DNA of 64,000 nt, from NCBI GenBank assembly GCA_905182135.1, contig CAJJAG010000002.1:248001-312000 (forward strand), written 5' to 3'. Made by a program: the position numbers and the translations under genes. The stretch comes from an uncultured Acidimicrobiaceae bacterium (GTDB lineage: Bacteria; Actinomycetota; Acidimicrobiia; Acidimicrobiales; UBA10347). How positions within the stretch are numbered: the stretch's first letter is position 1; each line of letters opens with the position of its first letter. Below the pieces are notes generated by a model. That model did not search any database. It worked only from the letters and a program-made list of their open reading frames with translations, and was not told where the DNA came from. This document shows, in pieces, positions 1-8,316 of this stretch.

Positions 1-132
1 GAGATCACCAGCTGCAAGCTCTGCATCAAGATCGTCGAGAGACCGCAGCAGAAAGTCTCGCTCACGTTCCAACTCAGCGAGGGCATCGGGATCGAGTGAC
101 GCCGTGGCGACCCCGGCCTTATCGGTTGTCAT
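1..132 (-). CDS. CcmI-like cytochrome c biogenesis protein, N-terminal fragment
   Basis: Only the first 44 codons are inside the window; the gene continues past the left edge. The visible peptide begins MTTDKAGVATASLDPDALAE and continues into a charged helix with the pattern LERERDFLLRSLDDLDAEL. This resembles the start of the CcmI-like or zinc-ribbon proteins that often follow ccmH and whose N-terminus predicts a short coiled coil. The ATG overlaps the ccmH stop by 4 nt (ATGA), so it is the last visible gene of the ccm operon and probably translationally coupled. The family call rests on position and this short helix only; it could be any downstream operon member. Confidence 0.55.
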   Translation of the reverse strand, partial: MTTDKAGVATASLDPDALAELERERDFLLRSLDDLDAELAAGDL

Positions 133-614
133 GAACGGTCTCGTCGAAGCTCGGCGACAAGCTCTCGGTCCTCTTCGGTCGCTGCGCGTAAAGAATCGGC
201 TTGAACACGCCATCGCTGGAACGCCAGCCCGACCGCAGCCGTAGCCATCCCGGCCGCTACCACCGGGACGATCCAAACGAGCCCGGTAAAACCACCACTA
301 TCAGGGTTCAGTACTATCGAGCGGCCATACCTGTCGATGTACACCTGACGAATCTCGTCGTCGGTCTCACCTTCAGAGATGCGGGTTCGGATGTCGCCGC
401 GGATCTCGCGGGCGATTGCGACATTGGACTCAGCGACCGATTGACCTCGACACTGTGGACAACGAATGGTCGAGGCCAACTGTGACATTCGCTCACCGTC
501 ACTCTGCGGGCCGCCATCACCAGCCGAGCCAACAATCAGAGCAGCAACACCAATAATTGCCATGAGTACCCAGGAGAGCCATCGCCACTGAGCCTTAAAA
601 CCAGTAACAGTCAT
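129..614 (-). CDS. ccmH: CcmH, apocytochrome c thioreduction protein
   Basis: CcmH keeps the CXXCH cysteines of apocytochrome c reduced, acting with CcmG and the CcmF heme lyase on the outer face of the membrane. The 161-residue product has an N-terminal membrane segment (about residues 13-30), the family motif RCPQC with Cys52 and Cys55, the downstream block SVAESNVAIAREIR, and a second membrane segment near residues 110-130. This is the usual short CcmH layout. The start overlaps the ccmG stop by 4 nt, and its own stop overlaps the next gene by 4 nt, so it is translated as part of the ccm operon. Confidence 0.93.
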   Translation of the reverse strand: MTVTGFKAQWRWLSWVLMAIIGVAALIVGSAGDGGPQSDGERMSQLASTIRCPQCRGQSVAESNVAIAREIRGDIRTRISEGETDDEIRQVYIDRYGRSIVLNPDSGGFTGLVWIVPVVAAGMATAAVGLAFQRWRVQADSLRAATEEDRELVAELRRDRS

Positions 615-1153
615 GAGCCACCAGCTTCGAGTTGGGCGATCGTGGCATCAATGCCATCGGCCGTTACGCCACTGGCGCCAATCCACTTTTGCACCACACG
701 ACCACTCGGTGAAATAAGCAACGTCTCAGGAACAGCTGTCACGCCGTAGTCGATGGCGATGCGACCTGTCTCTTCGACCAAGGCTGGCCAATCGCCACCC
801 AGCTCGTCGAAGAATTCACGAGCATTCTTTTCAGTGTCGCCAAACATAACGGCCACCACCTGCACATCGTCGTCTCGGTGTCGCTCGTTGAACTCAACGA
901 GCTCAGGGTGTTCGACCCGGCAGCCAACACACCATGAGGCGAAGAAGTTCACTACGACCCAGTCGCCGCGATCATCTCGCAGTGAGTACTGACCCCCGTC
1001 GATGGTTGGGCCTTCGATCTGCGGCGCAACCTCACCAAGAATCGCAAGATTAATGGACCTGGTTTGTTGGGTTTCACTTGTCGCTAGTAACACGACGAGC
1101 ACCGCTATGACAGCAGCCGCCAGCCCCGCAGCAATGGAACTTCGATTCTTCAT
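611..1153 (-). CDS. ccmG: CcmG/DsbE-type thioredoxin-like protein
   Basis: Membrane-anchored thioredoxin-fold protein that passes electrons to CcmH or apocytochrome c during heme attachment. The 180-residue product has an N-terminal anchor (about residues 8-24) and the redox motif WCVGC with Cys75 and Cys78 in the context NFFASWCVGCRVEHPEL, followed by a cis-Pro region VPETLLI. The frame is open upstream to 1282, but that extension lies inside ccmF and lacks a family-like N-terminus; the ATG at 1153 shares one base with the ccmF stop (TGATG) and gives the expected anchor-first protein. It is encoded between ccmF and ccmH, as in other System I operons. Confidence 0.92.
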   Translation of the reverse strand: MKNRSSIAAGLAAAVIAVLVVLLATSETQQTRSINLAILGEVAPQIEGPTIDGGQYSLRDDRGDWVVVNFFASWCVGCRVEHPELVEFNERHRDDDVQVVAVMFGDTEKNAREFFDELGGDWPALVEETGRIAIDYGVTAVPETLLISPSGRVVQKWIGASGVTADGIDATIAQLEAGGS

Positions 1154-3108
1154 CAGACCGAGGTAGTAGCCATTTGGGCGGGATCCGCCGAAACTGGGTC
1201 GGTTGGCCGCCGATGCAATCGATGAGGGAAGGCTGAGAACACAGTGCCTACGGCCATAAGCAAACCACCGATCCACAACCAAGCAATCAGCGGCTGGGTC
1301 GTTACGCGGATGACGACCTGCTTGTCATTCTCGGGCAAGGCAATGAGCGCTACCTGAGTATCTCTCGTGAAGGTACCAAACGTGTCAGGGGTGCCGATTG
1401 TCTGACCACTGAAGAACTGGTTGATGGCAGGCCGAAGCTCTTCGCCGTCGACCAAGATGACAGCCGCCGTGACACGCTTCTCGGCTGAATTAAGAGTCTC
1501 GAGGCCTTCGTAAGTGAATGACATATCAGCAAACTCGATGGCATCGCCTTGTTCGAGCGTGACCTCAGTCTGTCGCAGGTAGCTGTTACTCGCAGCAAAG
1601 GCGACCGCCACGATGATCACGCCCAAGTGCACGATCATTCCACCATTGGTGCGACCAACTAGGCCACGCCAACCGTTTCGACGGGTTGCCAACACGATCT
1701 GGCGGAGCGCTGCACCAGCAGCAAACCCTGCCAGTGTGAACGCGATGAGTGGCGTGATTCCACGGGCGCCAACCGCCACGGAGAAAACCAATGCACCAAC
1801 GGCAAACCATGCTGGCCACTCAAGACGCTTGCGAAGCAACTCGCCGCTGGCCTTTCGCCACGGCAACACCGGGGCGATAGCCATCAGGAACAACATGACC
1901 ATGCCAACCGGCATCGTCATGCGTTCGAAGTACGGCACGCCGACCGAGATGCGCTCGTCTTGTACAGCTTCGACAATTAGCGGGAACACCGTGCCCAGCA
2001 GGATCACGAAGGCAAACACGGCGAAGAGAAGATTGTTCGCCATGAACGACCCTTCGCGGCTGATCGGGGAGTCGATGCGACCAGGTGATCGCAGCCGGTC
2101 GCCACGCCAACCAATCAGGCCGATCGACACTGCGGCGATCACACCAAAGAAGGCGAGAAAGAGCGGCCCGATCGAGCTCTCACTAAATGCGTGAACTGAT
2201 TCCAGCACGCCGGATCGGGTGATGAACGTTCCCAGAATGGTCAGACTGAACGTGGCACAGAGCAACGACAGATTCCAGACGCGCAGCATGCCGCGCCGTT
2301 CCTGGATCATGACCGAGTGCAAATAGGCCGTGCCTGTTAGCCATGGCAAGAATGACGCGTTCTCGACCGGATCCCAACCCCAATAGCCACCCCAGCCGAG
2401 CACGTCGTAGCTCCACCAGGCGCCCAGCACGATGCCGAGTGTCAGAAAGCCCCACGCAAACAAGGTCCAGCGTCGGGTCTCGACCAACCAGCCTTCGCCA
2501 ACCCGACCGGTAATCAGCGCAGCGATCGCAAAGGCAAACGGAATCGTGAAGCCGACGTAGCCCAGGTACAGCATGGGGGGATGTATGGCCATGAGCACAT
2601 TGTTCTGAAGCAGCGGATTCGGGCCAGGGCCGTCGACAAAACCGAGTGGGATCTCGATACTTTGGAATGGGTCAGCCGGACCGAGCATGAGTGCGAAAAA
2701 GAACGCTGTGACAAGAAGTACGACAACCAACGCCCACGTCACCAGCGGGTCAGCAATACGGCGGCGGAACTTGGTCAGGACGACGCCGACATAACCAGCG
2801 AGTACCAGGCCCCACAGCAGGATCGAGCCTTCGAGCGACGCCCATGCGGTAGCGAAGTTGTAGATCGGTGGTGTTCGATAGCTTCCGTTGTCGAACACAT
2901 ACTTCACAGTGAAGTCGCGTGTGATCAGCGCTCGTTCTAGCGCTACGAACCCGACGACCGCTCCTACCAAAACCAACCAAGCGACCTGAACGCCGATGCG
3001 GCGGAGACGCTCATCGTCCCTGCGCAATGCAACGAGCAACGTTATAGAAGCGACGATCGATGCAACGAATGCAACGACCACACCGGCATCACCAATAGCG
3101 ACGTTCAT
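1153..3108 (-). CDS. ccmF: CcmF, heme lyase subunit of cytochrome c maturation
   Basis: Large polytopic membrane protein that takes heme from holo-CcmE and ligates it to the CXXCH of apocytochrome c. The 651-residue product has about 15 hydrophobic segments and the tryptophan-rich heme-handling motif WGWDPVENASFLPWL, with conserved His residues in neighbouring loops (for example AIHPPMLYLGY). Length is typical for CcmF. The ATG at 3108 is preceded by GGGAG with about 6 nt spacing. It lies 52 bp after ccmE, the only real gap in the operon, and its stop shares a base with the ccmG start. Confidence 0.95.
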   Translation of the reverse strand: MNVAIGDAGVVVAFVASIVASITLLVALRRDDERLRRIGVQVAWLVLVGAVVGFVALERALITRDFTVKYVFDNGSYRTPPIYNFATAWASLEGSILLWGLVLAGYVGVVLTKFRRRIADPLVTWALVVVLLVTAFFFALMLGPADPFQSIEIPLGFVDGPGPNPLLQNNVLMAIHPPMLYLGYVGFTIPFAFAIAALITGRVGEGWLVETRRWTLFAWGFLTLGIVLGAWWSYDVLGWGGYWGWDPVENASFLPWLTGTAYLHSVMIQERRGMLRVWNLSLLCATFSLTILGTFITRSGVLESVHAFSESSIGPLFLAFFGVIAAVSIGLIGWRGDRLRSPGRIDSPISREGSFMANNLLFAVFAFVILLGTVFPLIVEAVQDERISVGVPYFERMTMPVGMVMLFLMAIAPVLPWRKASGELLRKRLEWPAWFAVGALVFSVAVGARGITPLIAFTLAGFAAGAALRQIVLATRRNGWRGLVGRTNGGMIVHLGVIIVAVAFAASNSYLRQTEVTLEQGDAIEFADMSFTYEGLETLNSAEKRVTAAVILVDGEELRPAINQFFSGQTIGTPDTFGTFTRDTQVALIALPENDKQVVIRVTTQPLIAWLWIGGLLMAVGTVFSAFPHRLHRRPTDPVSADPAQMATTSV

Positions 3109-3160
3109 TGCTCTCCCAGCTGACCGAGTGTTTGATCGGCATCAGTGGAGACTCGATGCA

Positions 3161-3739
3161 TCATGTCTCGGGTGCGAAGCCGCCGTCATCGGCGTCGTCG
3201 AGGCGTTCTTCGTTGTCGTTACGATATTCGTTGTCGTGTTTCACGATCATTTCGGTGCTGGCGAAGTACCAACCATCGTTTGCCCCTTGAGTTATTTGGT
3301 CAATCCCGGCAGGCAGACCTGTTTTCCAGGTGCCTTCAAGCACGACGGGAACACCTGGCTGGAACAGTTCGGCTGGTGACCCAACATGGACGACATCGAC
3401 CACGATGCCGGCAAATGAGATGGGAAAGGCCACCCCGAGCTCCTGTAACCCGTTCCGCTCGACTTCGACCGATATTGGATCTCCAAACGGGGTGCCTTGT
3501 ACGCGGAATCGTTGCTCGACCAGTTCGTCTCGCCGTTCCACGGCTTCGTCAGCGTTGTAGAAAAAGAGCGCTGCGCTGCCAAGTGTTTGAAGCAGCACAA
3601 CTCCGAGACCAATAACTACTGCAGCAAGCACCAACATTGGCAAGACTCGCTTGTTGCGTGACTGTGCAGGGCCAACCTCTCGTGGGGTGAGATCCAGGTT
3701 CACGCCGGCAACGGTTCCCACAGGAGCGTCCTCAGTCAT
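3161..3739 (-). CDS. ccmE: CcmE, periplasmic heme chaperone
   Basis: CcmE binds heme covalently through one histidine and carries it from CcmABCD to CcmF. The 192-residue protein has a cytosolic tail of about 30 residues, a membrane anchor (about 31-60), and an OB-fold domain with ADEAVERRDE, VVDVVHVGSPAELF and GVPVVLEGTW blocks. The heme-binding site is KHDNEY, giving His168, the histidine version of the motif (usually HDENY) rather than the cysteine version found in some bacteria; here the Glu and Asn are swapped. The C-terminus is acidic. The start overlaps the end of ccmD by 8 nt. Confidence 0.92.
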   Translation of the reverse strand: MTEDAPVGTVAGVNLDLTPREVGPAQSRNKRVLPMLVLAAVVIGLGVVLLQTLGSAALFFYNADEAVERRDELVEQRFRVQGTPFGDPISVEVERNGLQELGVAFPISFAGIVVDVVHVGSPAELFQPGVPVVLEGTWKTGLPAGIDQITQGANDGWYFASTEMIVKHDNEYRNDNEERLDDADDGGFAPET

Positions 3740-3878
3740 CGGTGGTCATCCATCGACGACGGTCCGCTGGCACTCGGGCCGTCAGAGCCCTGCCTCGGCG
3801 GAGTAACGAAAATGCGTAGACCGCTACCGCAACCAGCACGACCCCCCAGCCAGAAATGAGATAACCCAAGTAATCCAT
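3732..3878 (-). CDS. ccmD: CcmD, small membrane protein of heme export
   Basis: A 48-residue product beginning MDYLGYLISGWGVVLVAVAV, followed by a basic patch (LLRRGRALTAR). CcmD proteins are tiny single-span proteins with this exact plan: an aromatic N-terminus, one membrane helix, then a positive cytosolic tail. CcmD holds holo-CcmE to CcmABC and is needed for its release. The ATG shares one base with the ccmC stop (TGATG) and the stop lies 8 nt inside ccmE, so the gene fills the ccmC-ccmE gap completely. It is short enough to be missed by gene callers. The family call uses position and architecture, since CcmD sequences are poorly conserved. Confidence 0.85.
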   Translation of the reverse strand: MDYLGYLISGWGVVLVAVAVYAFSLLRRGRALTARVPADRRRWMTTDD

Positions 3879-4717
3879 CAGTCAGATCCTGTCTCGGCAG
3901 AGGAACGTGAATCGGTGACAGCGTCACTAATCGCTGCCGACGTTTGCGCACGCCGTTCAATAATTGCTGCCTCGAGCCCCACCGTTTCGGTCTGATGCTC
4001 GAGCCAACCGATGCGAAAGCGGTGCACCATGAGCCAAGCGAAGATCGCCATGAAGACAACCATGCCGAAGATCATTGTGAACAGCGTGAGGTCTTCGACG
4101 CTTCGATTGCGCAGGGTCGATTGTTGGTGCAATGTGCGGTTCTGCCACCAATCAACCGACTTGTAGACAATCGGGATATTGATCGCTCCAATGAGTCCGA
4201 CCACGGCGCTTCGTTTCGCCCGCACCCGGGAATCACTCATCGTGCGGCGATAGGCCAGATAACCGATGAAGATTAAGAACAAGATGGTGGTCGTCATCAG
4301 ACGAACATCGCCCCACTTCCACCATGTATTCCAGATCGGTCGCCCCCAGATCGAGCCCGTCGCCAGCGTGAGACCGCAGAACAAAACGCCGACTTCGGCC
4401 GCAGCCGCCGCTGTATTGTCCCACCAGGTCGACTTCTTCCAGAGCACAGCGATACTGCCGATCGCGTTCAAGGTAAACGCGATGTAGGTGACCATCGCAA
4501 CCGGGAAATGCACGTACAACAGGCGTACGGCGTCGCCTTGTCCAGTGAGCAACGGCTCGAGGTCTGCGCCGCGTTCAAACACTCGCTGGTCCGGGTCGGT
4601 CAGCACGAACGAGAACACCAGCAACACGGCGAGGCCCAGCAGGCTGGCAACACCCAGCACAAGGGTGAGCTTCGAACTGGTCGAGGCGACATGCGGTCGG
4701 GAGAGAGCGGTACTCAT
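3878..4717 (-). CDS. ccmC: CcmC, heme delivery membrane protein
   Basis: Six-span membrane protein of the heme-handling superfamily that, with CcmAB and CcmD, loads heme onto CcmE. The 279-residue product carries the tryptophan-rich motif in IWNTWWKWGDVRL and conserved His residues in the loops (for example LLYVHFPVAM). The open frame extends to 4801, but the extra residues are Cys/Arg-rich and lie inside ccmB; the ATG at 4717 shares one base with the ccmB TAA stop (TAATG) and gives the expected MSTALSRPH start. The C-terminus has a roughly 60-residue tail longer than in proteobacterial CcmC. Confidence 0.93.
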   Translation of the reverse strand: MSTALSRPHVASTSSKLTLVLGVASLLGLAVLLVFSFVLTDPDQRVFERGADLEPLLTGQGDAVRLLYVHFPVAMVTYIAFTLNAIGSIAVLWKKSTWWDNTAAAAAEVGVLFCGLTLATGSIWGRPIWNTWWKWGDVRLMTTTILFLIFIGYLAYRRTMSDSRVRAKRSAVVGLIGAINIPIVYKSVDWWQNRTLHQQSTLRNRSVEDLTLFTMIFGMVVFMAIFAWLMVHRFRIGWLEHQTETVGLEAAIIERRAQTSAAISDAVTDSRSSAETGSD

Positions 4718-5382
4718 TATGTGTCCTCGATTACGACGGCATATGCAAGCGCTCCGGCGGTGGCATAGACAACAGCAAGCAGGCCGAGCAGACCGGTCCA
4801 CGTCCAGCCGTTGAGTGCGGCGGTGCCGAGGCCGTCGCCAAAGGCCCGAGTGGCGGCAACAAGCACCGGCATCATGATCGGAAGTAGCAGCATCGGCAAG
4901 ATTGTGTCTCGTACACCCATCCCGACAGCAAGCACTCCATAAAGACTACCTGCGGAAGCGATCGCGATTGTCGCGGCGACAGCAGCCGTGACGATTAGCA
5001 CAGGGTCCTGAAAGCTTGAGCGGTACAGCACCACGATGCCGAGGCCAAGGACCGCTTCGATTGCCAGGAGTTGGATTGCTACTGCCAGTGCCTTGCCAGC
5101 AAAGAGTTTCCATGCAGGAGCACCCGAGAGCCGAAGCGCCTCAAAGGTCGAGGAAATTGTCTCAACGGCAATCGAGCGTTGAATTGCTAACACACTGGCA
5201 AAGAGCGTGGCGACCCAGAACAAACCAGGCGCCAGATCACGAAGCGTCCGACTGTCGGCGTCGAGCGCCAGACCGAAAAGAACCAGAATGACCATGGCGA
5301 AGGGCACGATTTGGGTCGCAACAACTTTCGAACGCGCTTCGATTCGCAGATCCTTGCGGGCTAACGCCCAAATCTCACGCAC
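4717..5382 (-). CDS. ccmB: CcmB, membrane subunit of the heme-release ABC transporter
   Basis: Integral partner of CcmA; the CcmAB complex uses ATP to release holo-CcmE from CcmC and CcmD. The 221-residue product begins VREIWALARKDLRIEARSK, the typical cytosolic start of CcmB, and has six hydrophobic segments, with conserved text such as FWVATLFASVLAIQRS. I chose the GTG at 5382, which overlaps the ccmA stop by 8 nt; an ATG at 5421 would add a Cys/Ser/Arg-rich extension lying wholly inside ccmA and is less likely. Its TAA stop shares a base with the ccmC start. Confidence 0.9.
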   Translation of the reverse strand: MREIWALARKDLRIEARSKVVATQIVPFAMVILVLFGLALDADSRTLRDLAPGLFWVATLFASVLAIQRSIAVETISSTFEALRLSGAPAWKLFAGKALAVAIQLLAIEAVLGLGIVVLYRSSFQDPVLIVTAAVAATIAIASAGSLYGVLAVGMGVRDTILPMLLLPIMMPVLVAATRAFGDGLGTAALNGWTWTGLLGLLAVVYATAGALAYAVVIEDT

Positions 5383-6058
5383 CGCTCGCTCCGGCGTTGA
5401 CCGTCTCGAACCTGTGCACAATGCCGCCGGCTACCGTGGCCACATGAGTTGCCAGCGGGCGCACGCGATCGAGTTCATGGGAGGCAACAACCACGGTCGC
5501 TCCCGCTGCGATCGCATCTTCGATCAGACCATCGACCACGTCGCGACCCGCCTGATCTAGACCAGCATGCGGCTCATCGAGCAGCCACAGACGTGGTCGG
5601 CGAATTGCCACCACCGCAATAGCAGCACGGCGTCGTTGGCCGGTTGACAATGTCACGACCTGCTGATCTGCGAATGGGGCCATCGACACTCGCTCAAGTG
5701 CCGCCATGAGATCTACATCGTCGTGGCCGGCAAGGGTGGCCCAGAACGACAAGTTCTCTGCAATGGTTAGGTCGTCGTACAACATCGTCTGTGGGCTAAG
5801 CAGCCCGACCGATGCCCGCACCAAGCGCGGCTCTGTAGCCACGTCGTACCCGAGCACGGTGGCACGACCCCGCTCGAGTGGCGCCAACCCCGCCAGCATC
5901 CGCAGCAAGGTCGTCTTACCGGCGCCATTGGGGCCTTGCACGAGGGTCACGGTGCCTGCCCGCAGCTTCAGACTCAAGCCGGCTAAGGCCGGGAAGCGAT
6001 CAAGCAGCACGACAGCATCGTGTACGTCTACCGCATGATCCACATCAGCCTCCGTCAC
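5375..6058 (-). CDS. ccmA: CcmA, ATPase of the heme-release ABC transporter
   Basis: First gene of the ccm operon. The 227-residue ABC ATPase has Walker A GPNGAGKTT (residues 42-50), an altered signature LSTGQRRR (the usual second Ser-Gly-Gly is Ser-Thr-Gly), Walker B LWLLDEPHAGLD and a switch His in VVASHELDR. Short length and genome context with ccmB fit CcmA rather than a general ABC ATPase. The ATG at 6058 faces the sortase gene across about 250 bp that must hold the operon promoter; no convincing promoter hexamers were seen. Confidence 0.93.
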   Translation of the reverse strand: MTEADVDHAVDVHDAVVLLDRFPALAGLSLKLRAGTVTLVQGPNGAGKTTLLRMLAGLAPLERGRATVLGYDVATEPRLVRASVGLLSPQTMLYDDLTIAENLSFWATLAGHDDVDLMAALERVSMAPFADQQVVTLSTGQRRRAAIAVVAIRRPRLWLLDEPHAGLDQAGRDVVDGLIEDAIAAGATVVVASHELDRVRPLATHVATVAGGIVHRFETVNAGASGA

Positions 6059-6305
6059 CTTCGCCGATGATACGCCCAGTAAGGCTGCGATGCGTCACCA
6101 AATGCGTCCAGAAATCACTATGAGGAGCGCTCTCGTTGCTCGCCCTCGAATGGTCCTGTAGGTTTCGGACCGCTTCTCTATCGCTCAACCAGGTAAAGAA
6201 CCAGCAACATTCCCTTAACAGCATAGTTTTTAAGGTGACATGTTTGGCTTAAATTCTGGCTTACCCGCGACCATCGCAGGCGAACCGCAGTCCATACTGT
6301 CGGGC

Positions 6306-7715
6306 ATGAGATTGGCGCGGGTGCTTGGCGTAATCGGTCGCGGGCTGATCAGCCTAGGCGTGATCATTTTGTTGTTTGTTGCCTATCAGCTGTGGGGTAC
6401 GGGTATCCAGAACGCCGCAGCACAGACCAACCTGGGCAACGACTTCGCGGAGTCAACGGGCATCGAAGCCGACGCATCTGATGCTGCGTCGCTAACAGAA
6501 CTCGCTCGCGCTAGTCAGGAAGCTATCGAAGACGGCCAGATTCTCATCGGCGATACCGGAGCCGTCCTCGGTGGCACGGAGGCTCGTCGCGACGCGGCTG
6601 ACTCTGAAGGTTCTACGTCTACTCCAGAAGCCCCTGGCACAGCCGCCACCGAGCTCTTCGAGAACAACTTCGACGAGGCTGAACGCCAACAAATTCTGGC
6701 CAAGCTGTATCCCGAATCCGGCGAAGCATTTGCCCGGATCATTATCCCAGCGATCAACGTTGACCAGATCTCAGTCGAGGGTGTTTCGGTCGAGGACCTT
6801 CGGAAAGGCCCTGGCCACTACCCCACCACGCCCAACCCTGGCCAAGCGGGCAACGCTGCCATCGCCGGCCATCGCACAACGTACGGGGCACCATTTCATC
6901 GTCTTGACGAGCTGAATCCTGGTGATCCGATCTTCGTTACCACTGCGCAGGGCGTGTTCGAATACCAAGTACTCGGGTTCGAAGACCCGGGCGGCGGCCC
7001 CGAGCGCGGCTATTTCGTCGTGCGCCCTATCGATACCTGGGTGCTCGACCAGAAGGACGGTCAGAACATTTTGACCCTGACCGCTTGCCATCCCAAATAC
7101 AGCTCCCGCCAACGCATCATCGTGCAAGCAGAGCTTGTCGGCGACCCTGCCCCGACGATCCCACGCGACGAAGCCACTGAGTTCGGAGCGGTAACTCTCG
7201 ATTCCGGTGCTGCCGACGAACGAACGGCAAAGGGTGTCGACCGCGAGATTTCAGGAGCCGAACAAGTCATCATTGGTGATGATGTTGCGGCTGACGACGA
7301 CCCCAGCGTCGACGGCGACGGCAATCCCGTCGATGCCGACACTGATGACACGACAGCAGGGAGCACCGCTTCCCAAGACGATCCCGCACCTCAGGGCAAC
7401 GCTACTAGCGACGCCAACCCCGTCGACGCCGGCACTGATGAGACGACCGATCTGTCCGAAGATGACGCTGAACCCACCTCGGCGCAAACCTCGTTTAGCA
7501 CCGACGACTTCGGCGAAGGCCTAAACGGCGATCCGACCAAGTTGAAACCCGCCATCTTGTGGGGCGCCTCTGGCCTGTTTATTTGGTTCACTGCTTGGTT
7601 CATTGGCAAACGTCTCGACCGTAAATGGACCTTGTATGCCCTCGGTCTACTTCCGTTCATCGTGGTGTTGTGGTCAACGTTTGTGAACATCGACCAGGCA
7701 CTGCCCAGCTACTAA
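6306..7715 (+). CDS. Class E sortase-like transpeptidase with a C-terminal membrane domain
   Basis: Sortases cut a sorting signal and join surface proteins to the cell wall or to each other. The 469-residue product has an N-terminal membrane helix (about residues 9-30), an acidic linker, and a sortase domain with His189 in AGHRTTYGAPF, Cys261 in LTACHPKY and Arg268 in SSRQR, the full catalytic triad. A Thr/Asp/Ser-rich linker of about 130 residues follows, then two membrane helices at the C-terminus, which is unusual for the family. An ATG at 6240 is in frame but adds 22 codons rich in TTA and ATA, unlike the rest; I prefer 6306. No LPXTG-type substrate is encoded nearby. Confidence 0.85.
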   Translation: MRLARVLGVIGRGLISLGVIILLFVAYQLWGTGIQNAAAQTNLGNDFAESTGIEADASDAASLTELARASQEAIEDGQILIGDTGAVLGGTEARRDAADSEGSTSTPEAPGTAATELFENNFDEAERQQILAKLYPESGEAFARIIIPAINVDQISVEGVSVEDLRKGPGHYPTTPNPGQAGNAAIAGHRTTYGAPFHRLDELNPGDPIFVTTAQGVFEYQVLGFEDPGGGPERGYFVVRPIDTWVLDQKDGQNILTLTACHPKYSSRQRIIVQAELVGDPAPTIPRDEATEFGAVTLDSGAADERTAKGVDREISGAEQVIIGDDVAADDDPSVDGDGNPVDADTDDTTAGSTASQDDPAPQGNATSDANPVDAGTDETTDLSEDDAEPTSAQTSFSTDDFGEGLNGDPTKLKPAILWGASGLFIWFTAWFIGKRLDRKWTLYALGLLPFIVVLWSTFVNIDQALPSY

Positions 7716-7740
7716 AACGGCCACACTCTAGGCTGTCGGT

Positions 7741-8289
7741 ATGCGCTGGTTTCCTCTCGTGTGCGCCATTGCACTTCTCGGTACCGCCTGCTCTGCTAGT
7801 GATGCAGGCGACGCGATCAATGGGTCTGCGATCATCGTCGAAGCTGCGCCAACACCCGACACCTTTGATGCAAGCGATCCCGAGCAGCTGTCTGGGATAT
7901 CGGTCAATCCCTCAGACATCGAGGCCGGCGAGTGTTTCAACGACTACCTCTACCGCGATCGCGCTGACTTCCTGCAGCAGATCACCACGCTGGTTGGCTG
8001 CGACGGGCCGCACGATCGTGAAGCCTATTTCCTCACCAAGTATCCAGCCGAAGAGGATGCCCCTGCTCCTCCCGAAGAGACATTGCAGCGCTGGGCTGAA
8101 GCCGTCTGTCTTGACGAGTTCGAAAAGTTTGTGGGCTTGGAGTACGTGTTGTCAAAGCTTGAGATTGGCGTGATCGTTCCCTCGTTCGAAACCTGGACCG
8201 ACGACGCGGACAGGAACGTGATTTGCTTCGTGTTTCCTGACGAGGACGACCGCCGACTGCGCACGTCAGTCGCTAACTCCGGCATCTAA
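7741..8289 (+). CDS. Lipoprotein, septum-formation-domain-like
   Basis: Probable secreted lipoprotein: a short signal peptide ends in the lipobox LLGTAC, with Cys17 as the lipid site. The 182-residue product then has the pattern AGECFNDYL ... TLVGCDGPHDREAYF ... AVCLDEFEKFVG ... VICFVF, with four spaced cysteines and the CDGPHDRE block. This matches the actinobacterial septum-formation-like domain (DUF of the Septum_form type), which has two disulfides and no known enzymatic activity. It starts 25 bp after the sortase gene in the same direction, so the two may be co-transcribed. Function unknown. Confidence 0.7.
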   Translation: MRWFPLVCAIALLGTACSASDAGDAINGSAIIVEAAPTPDTFDASDPEQLSGISVNPSDIEAGECFNDYLYRDRADFLQQITTLVGCDGPHDREAYFLTKYPAEEDAPAPPEETLQRWAEAVCLDEFEKFVGLEYVLSKLEIGVIVPSFETWTDDADRNVICFVFPDEDDRRLRTSVANSGI

Positions 8290-8316
8290 CCCGCAGTCAG
8301 GGGATACAACCAAGCC

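Noticed and set aside
611-1282. Longer CcmG from an upstream start at 1282
   Set aside because: The extension lies within ccmF, is not hydrophobic and would hide the membrane anchor; ATG 1153 overlaps the ccmF stop as in the rest of the operon.
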